This document shows positions 1-9,000 of a DNA stretch of 24,835 nt, piece after piece (the stretch's first letter is position 1; every line of letters starts with the position of its first letter). The notes beneath the pieces were generated by a model that ran no database searches, was not told the origin of the DNA, and worked only from the letters and a program-made list of their open reading frames with translations. The stretch comes from Apostichopus leukothele (lineage: Eukaryota > Echinodermata > Holothuroidea > Aspidochirotida > Stichopodidae). Where the stretch lies: contig JAAAKB020004417.1 in the NCBI GenBank assembly GCA_010014835.2, positions 1-24,835 on the forward strand, read 5' to 3'. The position numbers and the translations under genes were made by a program.

Positions 1-60
1 CGGAGATGGGGGGTTGGGGGGGGGGGGTCGCCCCATCTCAACCCCCTGGCGCCATGTTAC
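1..60. repeat. G-rich TE-like fragment
   Basis: The first bases hold a long G run followed by CCCC-rich sequence and a GGCGCCA motif. On the minus strand this reads TGGCGCCAGGGGG, which resembles the TGGCG(T/G)AGCTA-type ends of decayed DNA transposons, also seen near 4392 and 24670. The element is cut by the window edge and cannot be classified. Confidence 0.3.
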
Positions 61-1229
61 TGGGTACTGTAATTATAAAGGTATGTCTATCGTGATAGAT
101 TGTAAGGTCGTTCAATTCGGAATTAAAAAAAAAAAAATCCTGAATCAGCTAACCCTTCTTTTGGTAGACCTATATAGTGATCATGAAACCGAGGGGAAAG
201 AAAGACACACGAAAGAAAACAAAATCAAGAAACTTGTTTGGATTGGATTTTATCGAAATTATAATTGCAGCTACGAATTATACACTTCAAGATCGAAGAC
301 GACGATCACGACGAATCAGCAGTCGGCGTATACCTTTATCTTCCATGACATAATGTCCGCAACATTGTTGGTTTCCATTCGGCATCCGTCTTCGAATCGA
401 GATTATGAGGATATAACTCAATAATTCAAACTTACTGATTAGGTTTCGTAATGATTCTAATATATTCTGATGAAGTTAATACTGTTCCAATTGCCCTTTC
501 CTGTACAAGTATCTCATATAATATACACATATCAATTCGTAGCAAAACTATAAACAAAAACCAGTTTATTTTATAGTTTACTTAAGTGCTTAAAATCCCG
601 ACGTGATACAACTCTTGTTTAATATTACCATGCACTGTTCGCCTATTTAATAATTAGCCTCCTTACATCTGTTTTCATTTCTTTCTCTCTCGTTTTCTAG
701 AAGTAGCTTTCGTATTTATTCTATTTTTTTCTAATTGATAAGACCAACATAACATATTCTGTACAAATATCATATTACATAAACAATCATATAATTGTAA
801 AACAAACCTTAACCTATAAACACCAACAGTTCATCTTATCGTTAATTTTAAATTCCAACGGATACAAAACATATTATTGCAAATATACACCTGCTTCAGT
901 TAAACCTCTGTACATTTGTGTTACTTTTTCACATTTTCCATGTTTCCTTAGACGTGAAGTTTAGTCATTTTGCTAGCAAAAGTTAATACAAATCAATGAA
1001 CGAGACACATAGACCCTCTGCACATTGAAGTTTGGTACAATGTAACCTTTCTTTGTACAAGTTCGCACATCATATACACAATCAATGTAAAATAAAACTA
1101 TTGAACTTTAAAACTATAAAAGAACTGTTTATCTTATGGCATACTATCTAAAACTTACAATGGATACAAAAGATAGAATAGAAGATTAAGAAAAAAGTAT
1201 TCTGCATCAAATATGGCCCCGAGTCACAA
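61..1229. other. AT-rich sequence without a recognised gene
   Basis: An open frame from 14 to 424 on the plus strand starts inside the G run, crosses a poly-A stretch, and shows no domain, signal peptide or splice context, so I do not call it a gene. The rest is AT-rich with short lineage-type repeats. It may be far-downstream intron of VAC14 if that gene continues left of the window. Confidence 0.4.
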
Positions 1230-1620
1230 ATCCTTTCGTTTGGCTTTTGTGCCCAGGTTTTATCTAAAATATGATCCATATTAAAGATTTTTGAAGCAGA
1301 TCTTCATTTTGACCTCTGCTGGCCTATTCATCCCACTCAAAACAATAGGCACCTTGTTCTCATCAAAGGAAAGCCTCATGCTAAGTATGATATTTGCCAA
1401 AATCAATCTTCTTGCGACATCCTGTCAACCAGGTTTTCAGGTTTTGACCTCAAATGTCCTTTGACCTCCACCAAAGACTGTTTACTTGTTGTGCATCATA
1501 AGGTCAATATATAAATTATGCCCAGACAAACATTTTGCCACTTTTAATTTTATACATAGTACAAGGCTTTAGAGATTTACCAGTTCACTTTTGTGGACCT
1601 TATGTCCATCACAACAAAAG
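1230..1620. repeat. Diverged 'GACCT' interspersed repeat
   Basis: Motifs such as TTTTGACCTCTG, TTTTGACCTCAAATG and CTTTGACCTCC recur with loose spacing across this stretch, together with GGACCTTATGTCC near 1598. A related family occurs at 13000-13600. The copies are too diverged for a clean period. No coding potential is seen. Confidence 0.4.
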
Positions 1621-2173
1621 AGACATTGTACTTATTATGGACAGGTCACGTGCTTGGCATGACTATTGTCACCATCTCCCTTCGCACCATACGTACATGC
1701 ACATACTAGAATGGAGACACGTGTACACACACGCCAACGGCAAAAATACTAAGACTGACTACGACAAATTATAAAAGAAAAGTTCGACTTAATTGCAACT
1801 TAAAATGATCAGCGCATGGCGATGTTGCACAACATACTGCTTTCTCTTCTTCAACTGCATGTATGATCCTAGATGATTTAATTCCACTATTTCAAACAAA
1901 AGTTGTCAAAGACAAATGACTTTCACAACAGGATTAATTCTAACCATCTTAAAGCATATTTAAATTAAAATTACCATGCTTGTCTCTGTCCCTTTACAGT
2001 TTTTATGTTTTTCTTCAACGATAAGGCAACGGGCATCTTACAAATCTCTAAATAACACAAACCCACATAACGTACAATCACAAAAAGTCGGGTTTCCTAT
2101 GCCAATGGATTAGGACAACGTTAAATACCTGATCCGATGTCAGGCATTATACACAAGCCATATTAAAATCAAG
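1621..2173 (-). other. Probable 3' UTR and downstream flank of the LRR gene
   Basis: This is sequence downstream (minus strand) of the LRR receptor stop codon. ATTAAA, a common variant poly(A) signal, occurs on the minus strand near 1874 and again near 1543. No canonical AATAAA is seen close to the stop. The exact 3' end cannot be fixed from sequence. No other gene is supported here. Confidence 0.35.
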
Positions 2174-3664
2174 TCATTCCATATATGTATAGTCACAGTG
2201 AAGTGTTTGTTTTTCTTCCAACTTTTTATTGGACCCATCATTTGGTTTGTAGATCGTGCTCTGATATTCCCGTCCCTCGATTGGAAGCTCAACCATATCA
2301 CACTGTTGATTACCTTTTGTGATTGGAGAGCTGAATGCATCATCATAATCTAGATTACCACCTCCATCGTAATATGTATTAGGAGGTGTATTATTAAACC
2401 TCTGGTCATTTAGGTTACCTTCATCAAAAATACTGAAGGAATACTCGCCTGCCAACGACCCAGGAAGTCGTTGCGAACTTGGACCATGAAGTTTTCCAAC
2501 AGCCTCCTCCTTGTCTTTTAACTTGTATTCAGCCGGAATTTGTTCGTAAACTGATTGTGACGTATTTGGCCCTTTTGGTTCATTTGGTAGCGGTAGATGA
2601 CACCATTTTGATACCTTGTCTTTTGTTGTTTCGTAATCAACAATGTCACTCGGCTGGAAGCTGACGGGACGTCGCTGACGTTTAGCTATCTTCCATAACA
2701 CTCCAGCAAACACGAACAAAATGAACGTAAATATGGTAACCACAGTGATCATCGCAATGGACGTGATGGATTGCTCATTCATATTCAAAAATGGAAGCAT
2801 CTTCTTGTGAGGATAAACGGTGGTCTCTTGCGAAATTGAGGAACTACTTAGAAGGGGAGTGGACCAGGATTCTTCCTCTGTGTAGACATTTTCAGTTGTG
2901 ATTGATAACGTCGTGGTGATGTCATTTTGTGTGGTACTGGTAATTGGATTGGTAACAGATGTGGTTGGGAAACAGTTTCCCAATTCTGAGAGAGACAAAG
3001 AATCGAGTCTTCTGTTGGACAAGCCCTTTGGTGTTCGACATACTGTTTCCTCGTCATTTGTGGAACTCCACGTGACGGTGTTTTGATGGTCGAGGAACCA
3101 AGCCATAAATCCCCAAAGTGTACAGTCGCATTTCCACCTGTTTCTGCTTAAGTAAATTTTTCCTTCAGAGGAAATAACGTTAGTTAGAGGAAGGAAAACG
3201 TCTTCCGGTATCGTTCTCAGTTCATTTCTTTCAAGATCGAGCACCCTTAGGTGTTGTAAACCGTTGAATGCTCCATTACCTACTCGATGCAAATAGTTGT
3301 TACTCAAGTTAAAAATTTCCAGTTTATGGTCTTCGGTAAAGGTATTATTCGGTAAAACTTGAAGCTTGTTATACGACAAATCCAGAACCCGTAAGTCTGC
3401 GAAATTTCGCAAACGAGATGGCATTGACCTGAGGTCATTATAACTAAAATGAAGTTCGAAAATGGATGTCGAAATTGAGTTCTGGATTTCTGTACGATAC
3501 AGTTTATTGCAATCTACTGATCTGCCGGAAGAAGAACCGTAAGGTACGTCAACACATTGACAACCGCTCGGACAAGCGGAAGCAATTCCATCAAAGTTGA
3601 TGATTGAGATGATGGCGATGCAATTAAAGAAACGAAGAGCAACAATTTTGGTAAATGAAGCCAT
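2174..3664 (-). CDS. Leucine-rich repeat single-pass transmembrane receptor (496 aa)
   Basis: Intact, single coding exon. The start is the ATG at 3664; the frame stays open a few codons upstream without another ATG. Residues 1-30 form a hydrophobic signal peptide. An LRRNT cap follows (C31, C35, C37, C52), then about four LRRs at ~68-162 with LDLSYNKL and LDLERNEL cores, and an LRRCT cap (W177-K-C-D-C, C209, C231). Residues 233-295 are a Ser/Thr-rich stalk, likely O-glycosylated. A hydrophobic helix at ~300-324 is followed by basic KRQRR, which fixes the tail in the cytosol. The ~170-residue tail is rich in tyrosine and holds SVYEQI (ITIM-like, S-x-Y-x-x-I) and a terminal YTYM (YxxM, the PI3K p85-binding consensus). 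The architecture resembles LRR adhesion and signalling receptors (AMIGO/LRRC4/LRTM-like), but orthology is not clear. It lies downstream of VAC14 exon 5 on the same strand, possibly nested in a VAC14 intron. Role as a cell-surface receptor is inferred from domain order. Confidence 0.88.
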   Translation of the reverse strand: MASFTKIVALRFFNCIAIISIINFDGIASACPSGCQCVDVPYGSSSGRSVDCNKLYRTEIQNSISTSIFELHFSYNDLRSMPSRLRNFADLRVLDLSYNKLQVLPNNTFTEDHKLEIFNLSNNYLHRVGNGAFNGLQHLRVLDLERNELRTIPEDVFLPLTNVISSEGKIYLSRNRWKCDCTLWGFMAWFLDHQNTVTWSSTNDEETVCRTPKGLSNRRLDSLSLSELGNCFPTTSVTNPITSTTQNDITTTLSITTENVYTEEESWSTPLLSSSSISQETTVYPHKKMLPFLNMNEQSITSIAMITVVTIFTFILFVFAGVLWKIAKRQRRPVSFQPSDIVDYETTKDKVSKWCHLPLPNEPKGPNTSQSVYEQIPAEYKLKDKEEAVGKLHGPSSQRLPGSLAGEYSFSIFDEGNLNDQRFNNTPPNTYYDGGGNLDYDDAFSSPITKGNQQCDMVELPIEGREYQSTIYKPNDGSNKKLEEKQTLHCDYTYME

Positions 3665-3698
3665 TGCACACAAGTAGATGACTCAAGCACGAAACGAT

Positions 3699-4159
3699 CT
3701 ACAATAGAAGTAATAGAAGTACAGCATTTAAATAACTATGTATTTACATGCGTTGTGTTTGAGTTTACGAACAAGCTATATATGTTAATTATCGAACATT
3801 GTTGTGTAAACATAGGCCTAATTCCCAAAATAACATTTTTCAAATTCCATAATCTAACTTAAATCGATCGCTATTTTTTATCTGGCCTAGTGTTAGTTTT
3901 TTTTCCTCATTTTTCGTATGTTTTTCGGTAAGTTTACAACAGCACAAAAGAAGTAAAAACCTCCATTTAATTTTTCACATGTATAGGTTAGATTCTTATG
4001 ATTTGGTAAAGAAGAATTTCACTGTATCCATGTCATTACAGTTCCCTGCTACAGCTTTGCCCTAGTGTTAATAAGAACATAGACTATTGGTATTATAGTT
4101 TCTAAAGACAAAAATAAATGCATATTTTCTTAAGTTGGATTATATTCCTATAAACTCAC
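3699..4159 (-). other. Probable 5' UTR intron of the LRR gene
   Basis: On the minus strand a good donor (AAAACAG|GTGAG, exon end 4160) and an acceptor with a pyrimidine-rich tract (TTCTATTGTAG, exon start 3698) flank this stretch, 34 bases upstream of the LRR start codon. It contains no other supported gene. The pairing is inferred; only RNA evidence can confirm it. Confidence 0.45.
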
Positions 4160-4227
4160 CTGTTTTAACTGCGAGGCGGCCAAGTGTAGAACGGTCTGGA
4201 TATAGATTAGTTACTCTAGAGTTTATA
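4160..4227 (-). promoter_or_regulatory. Candidate core promoter and short first exon of the LRR gene
   Basis: A TATAAA box lies on the minus strand at 4222-4227. Initiation about 30 bases downstream would give a first exon of roughly 30 bases ending at the donor at 4160. The spacing fits a TATA promoter, but TATA-like strings are common in AT-rich DNA. Confidence 0.35.
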
Positions 4228-4310
4228 TTGCAAATTCTCTCTGGATATTAATCTGTCAACCGGTTTTTGTATCACTTTTCTTTTACTATCTAGGGACGTT
4301 CATATTTAAA

Positions 4311-4350
4311 CCGGGGTGCCGGGGTGCCGGGGTGCCGGGGTGCCGGGGTC
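4311..4350. repeat. (GGGGTGCC)5 octamer microsatellite
   Basis: Five near-perfect head-to-tail copies of an 8-base unit, strikingly GC-rich for this AT-rich window. It sits just upstream of the putative LRR promoter. Confidence 0.95.
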
Positions 4351-4379
4351 AAAGGGCAAAGCTGCCATATGATATCGCT

Positions 4380-4520
4380 TACATATACAAGGTCGTAGCT
4401 ATACCGTTGGGGCTGGGGAACGTGCCCCCCCCCCTTCCCACTCCACTCCCGATTTTTTCCAAATGGTTTACACGAAAAAAAATTAGCTTTACACTATAAA
4501 GGCTGGCTATGCGCCTATAT
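4380..4520. repeat. TE-terminus-like stretch with C-run
   Basis: A CGTAGCTATACC motif is followed by GGGGCTGGGG and a run of about ten C, resembling the ends of decayed DNA transposons found at both window edges. No coding potential is seen. Confidence 0.3.
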
Positions 4521-4523
4521 AGC

Positions 4524-5012
4524 CACTACTCACTGCCAGTGTTCAATCACATTAGCTATCCAAACTGTACATATATGGTGGGTGATACCATTGTCATGCA
4601 GGATGAATGTTTAATTAGTAGTCAGAAATAACCACTACACATAGCCAGTATTTAATCACATTAGCTATCCAAACTGTAGATATATGGCGGGTGATACCAT
4701 TGTCATGCAGGATGAATGTTTAATTAGTAGTCAGAAATAACCACTACACATAGCCAGTATTCAATCACAATTAGCTATCCAAACTGTACATATATGGCGG
4801 GTGATACCATTGTCATGCAGGATGAATGTTTGATTAGTAGTCAGAAATAACCACTACTCATAGCCAGTATTCAATCACATTAGCTATCCAAACTGTACAT
4901 ATATGGCGGGTGATACCATTGTCATGCCGGATGAATGTTTGATTAGTAGTCAGAAATAACCATTACACATAGCCAGTATTCAATCACATTAGCTATTCAC
5001 ACTTTACATATA
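4524..5012. repeat. 109-bp tandem repeat array (about 4.4 copies)
   Basis: The marker ATTAGCTATCC recurs at 4551, 4660, 4770, 4879 and, slightly changed, at 4988, giving a period of 109-110 bases. Copies differ by a few substitutions and one inserted A. No long frame is shared by the copies. The last copy is cut after ACATATATG, where the retroelement 3' tail begins. Confidence 0.95.
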
Positions 5013-5817
5013 TGATTTCGATTTCGATTCGATTTATTTTAAACCAGTATAAATATAAAATATATATAAATAGGCGTACATCAAAAAACAATTCTTGTTA
5101 AGATTAAACAAATGATATGGTAAATGGTAAGTGAAAGAAATAAGATTGTTAAATGGTTTAAACATAAAATGATGAAACAGTCATTACTGAAACTATAATA
5201 AAGGTTCTAAACTATCAAATTGTATAAACATTGCTGCACGGTATATGAACGAATTTCTATACAGTTGAATTCTATATTTGGGCAAGATATTTGGATTTCT
5301 GAGGGTTCTGGTTGACTTCACTAGATGACTCATGAGTGGGACATGCAGTGGGTGTTTTTCGTCATTCCTGATTTTTTCTGTCATTCTGACGAAGTCTCTC
5401 CTAGCAGCTCCATTTACTTCCTCTCTTAATGATTGATAGTCGATATGCAGTATTTGTGATGCATACTTAAGGAATTTTATCAGTCTGGATTTATCTTTAG
5501 CGGAAATGAAGTGATACCAGACAGGTACAGCATATATAATGTGTGGCAAGATGAAAGAACGGAAAACACTCTCCTTTGCACCTTCATTGAAGAAAGATAC
5601 TACGTAAGCCAAGCTGGACAGCATGTAATACACTTTACTCAATGCCTTCGATATATGACAACTGAATGTCAGTTTATCATCTATGCATACCCCTAAGTAG
5701 TCACTCTTTGACGTTCGCTCCACCTTCGACCCATGTATTTCAACCCTACTTGATCCTGCCGATAAGAAACCTTCGTGCTTTATGCTTATGCAGTCATATA
5801 TACTTATGCAGTCATGG
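5012..5817 (-). mobile_element. 5'-truncated CR1/L2-like non-LTR retrotransposon
   Basis: The minus strand carries the C-terminal part of a reverse-transcriptase ORF, an AT-rich 3' UTR of about 180 bases, and a short tail of TCGAAA-like repeats at 5012-5035, where it meets the 109-bp array. A microsatellite-type 3' tail and 5' truncation are typical of CR1/L2/Jockey-group elements. The 5' boundary is uncertain; the open frame is lost at about 5817. It lies in intron 5 of VAC14 in the same orientation. Confidence 0.75.
5193..5817 (-). pseudogene. Reverse transcriptase C-terminal fragment
   Basis: The frame contains the conserved YLGVCIDDKLTF block (the YLGV-x-ID-x-x-L motif after the RT palm), then the helical thumb segment with FRSFILPHIIYAVPVW and a basic C-terminal region ending PKYRIQLYRNSFIYRAA. 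The catalytic YADD box and endonuclease domain, which would lie N-terminal, are missing, so this is a dead 5'-truncated copy. The remaining frame has no internal stop over about 205 codons, which suggests a fairly recent insertion. A short tandem duplication (DCISI repeated) lies near its N-terminal edge. Confidence 0.8.
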
Positions 5818-5936
5818 ACTTAAATACAAACAGATATATGGCTTTACTAATACATTTATAGAAACTTAGATATGAATAAAGAGTCCCCCAGAACTCAGAA
5901 AGTAACAAATACAAGATTCTCCACATCCCGACTCAC

Positions 5937-6044
5937 CCACGAGAGAATGAACTGCCTCGAAACCGACTGTTTGGCATAAATATTTTTCCGTAGAAAGGCA
6001 ATAAAAGATTCCAAGTCGAAGCTCTGTGACTCGGCCACGATATC
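5937..6044 (-). other. VAC14: VAC14 coding exon 5
   Basis: The acceptor is GATCTCCAAAG and the donor TGG|GTGAGT, a perfect donor. 36 codons begin DIVAESQSFDLESFIAFL and end RQFILSW, matching the VAC14 stretch DIV-ES-x-FDL-x-SFI...RQFI-x-SW. It is the last VAC14 exon found; the retroelement begins about 120 bases further downstream. Confidence 0.92.
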
Positions 6045-9000
6045 CTTTGGAGATCAAGTATGTAAGATGATACAAATTAAGTGTAGAAATGGAAAGTATG
6101 ATAGTCTGTAAAGATTCAATTTCTCAAAAAATAACATTCACGATTACTTTTCATTTCACATTGCTGAACTGGTTATTTTCTGCAAATACACAAAGAATTA
6201 AGGGGAGGTGGGAGATGGAACAAGGGGAAATGCTGGAATCAGAAGTTAGGATGTTACTTAAAGTGTGACTTTTTCAGTATTAGATATAGATTTAAAAACA
6301 ATTGAGTTTGGGTGGGGAGTGGTAATGGAAAAAGGAGGAATTAAAAGCGAGGACGTAAATGCAACTTTCTTTGGAAGGTTAACGGCACTCCTTTCAATTT
6401 CACATAACTGGACTGGAAATATTCTGTCACAGACAAGGAGCTTATTGAGGCAGGGGGAGAGGTGGGGAACAGAGAAAGATGGGAGGTGATAAATGGGACA
6501 GACAGCTTACTGAGGCAGGGAGAAGAAGAGGGGAACTGAGATACAATGGGAGGTAATAAATGGGACAGACAGCTTATTGAGGCAGGGGAGAAGAGGTAGG
6601 GAACCGATAAACAATGGGAGGTGGTGATAAATGGGACAGACTTCATTTCCGAATACATGAAAAAGTAAATTGAAACATTTTGCATAACATCAAAAATAAG
6701 TCAAGTGATCAGCAGAATGTACAATGATGAAAATAACGAACCTTTACTAGTTTGTCCAACGGTTCCACACCATTACGAACATTCAAATCATTGTCGATGA
6801 CGAGCTACAAAGAATAAGAGACAGAAAGTACAAAGACGAAGCAACAAACCAACACCTCCAGCCACAAAACTAGTCACGACAAAATATGTAGAATTCATTA
6901 TTAGAGTAACAAAACTTAATTTCCACGTTACTTTGATGATAGGATTTAAGGAAAAACACAGCAATTGAGCTTCATTTGTCTGCAGATTGGTTGTTAATAA
7001 TATATACATATTTATATAGCCAATCATAATAACAAGATCAGTCATTAATGTACATGATAGAAAGATGAGTTTTAAAGTTGGGACTTGAAACAATCAAAAG
7101 TGAGTAAAAGACAAAGTGCCGGTGGCAGGGCGTTTCATCGACATCATGAACAAATATGAAACACCCAATTGGATTTACTCAATGGTTGGTGGACGACCAG
7201 GGCTTTTGAGCAAAAAATTGCCCCACTACACTGCCATCTCAATATGCTTAGAAAAAAATGTTAAATTGGACATAGGTCGATAGCTTCTAAAAATAGTACT
7301 ATCAAGATCACACTTTTTCCAGGAGTGGGCGTAAAATGGCCTGTTTGAAATTGTTCAGGAAAATCTCCCAACAACATATATATAGTACAAATCCATACGT
7401 ACACTGCTTAGACATTGTTGTTGGCACTGGATCAAGAATACATGATTTCAAAGGAGAATTGCTGTTGATCAAACTGGGGCACTCCTAGATAGCTTTTCAC
7501 CATTTAAATTTTTAATGAGCGATAAACTGGATTTGCGAGAGCCCTATTAAGTTTGCCTTTTTGGCCCTACTCTAATTCTAGTTTCCTAAGTTACTATTTA
7601 CTATAGTCTCAAATTTTACTCATTAAGACAGATCCACATACCAAGTATGAAGTTAATACATCATGAACTTTTTTGAGTGATCGTGTGTACCGGCACTTGG
7701 CACTTACACACGCACACACAAACATGCCATCACCATCGCATACACAAACATGCCATCACCATCGCATACACAAACATGCCATCACCATCGCATACACACA
7801 CATGCCATCACCATCGCATACACACACACGCACACACACCTGCCATCACCATTGCATACAGTAAATTCACTTCCGGCAAGGAATCGATCAAAACTAGTTT
7901 TCAAAACATACAAATAGTACTGATAGATACTAACAAAATGCTGGAGAGACCCTAGCTGTTTGTATTTTATAGCAATTTGCTCTGTAGGACAGATTACAAA
8001 ATAGCACAACTGAAAGTACTTTGCAGTGTTTTAGATGCTGACTATGCCACTACAATCAAAACAACTTCTTGAATAGCTGACAAATACATGGTGCACTTAA
8101 TAAAGCTTGTTTCTGTTTCGTTTGTTCAGTTTCCTCTAACATTTACAACAACAGTCGGCACTTCGTGCGAAGGAATTAAAACTACTTGAAAATTATCTGG
8201 GTACCTTGCAAAATATTTCAATAGGATATCTCTTGATTTTCTTTCATTCTTATCAATCATAAAATATCTTTGAAACCTTTATCAGACTAATTGAGTCAAG
8301 ACCTTGTAAATTTCAAAAGCTTATTTGGCCAATAAAGAGTTCTTCACAAGCTGAAAGATCAAAATGGGTGCCATTAAATATAGCAGTGTAATGTTCTGTG
8401 ATAATTTGCATTGGATATGAGTAGACATGTATTGTAAGCCATTTAACTCCTCTATTCATCCACATCTCCCTTCCCTTAAACCTACCCCACCCCACCTACC
8501 TCATTATATTTCTCCCTCTCACCCACCAATTTTCCTTTGGCATTACCCTTCCCTCTTCATTCTGTTCCCTTCCTTTCCTCATTCCTTCCCCTATTCAGTG
8601 TTATCACAAGTAAATACTCGTAAATACTAGTAAATATTAGTTAATACTAGTAAATATTAGTTAATACTAGTAAATGCTAGTTAATACTAGTAAGTACTAG
8701 TAAATACTAGTAAGTACTAGTAGATACTAAATACTAATATATACTAGTAGGGACTTTCTTCTTCTTTGCGCATGCTTAGTCCATTTGACTGACTTTGTTG
8801 CAAACTAAGTAGTTTGTGACATAAACATATTTCGTTTTCCTACCATTATACCCTACAGTTACTCTTTGATCTTTAACAACACAAATGTCCCTTCATTACT
8901 GACTCATTAAACATAAACAAAGTAGGTTAACGAGCCTCTGCTATGACAATGTGACAGAGTTGTAACAAGCTACTTCAGTTTTAAGATCGAGTAGAGTACC

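Noticed and set aside
14-424. 136-codon plus-strand frame as a gene
   Set aside because: It begins in a G homopolymer within a TE-like patch, runs through a poly-A stretch encoding a lysine run, and has no domain, signal peptide or splice context.
4524-5012. 109-bp tandem array as a CRISPR array
   Set aside because: Whole units repeat head-to-tail without unique spacers, and the context is eukaryotic.
6341-6685. 114-codon minus-strand Ser/Pro-rich frame
   Set aside because: It is a reading of the purine-rich 67-bp tandem repeat inside a VAC14 intron. No conserved motif.
6788-7093. 101-codon hydrophobic minus-strand frame as a membrane protein
   Set aside because: It overlaps the true VAC14 exon 4 acceptor in another frame and lies in intron 3. 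The hydrophobicity follows from AT-rich codons.
7673-7955. His/Thr-rich frames as a repetitive protein
   Set aside because: They are produced by the 26-bp minisatellite and are open in more than one frame, as expected of a short tandem repeat.
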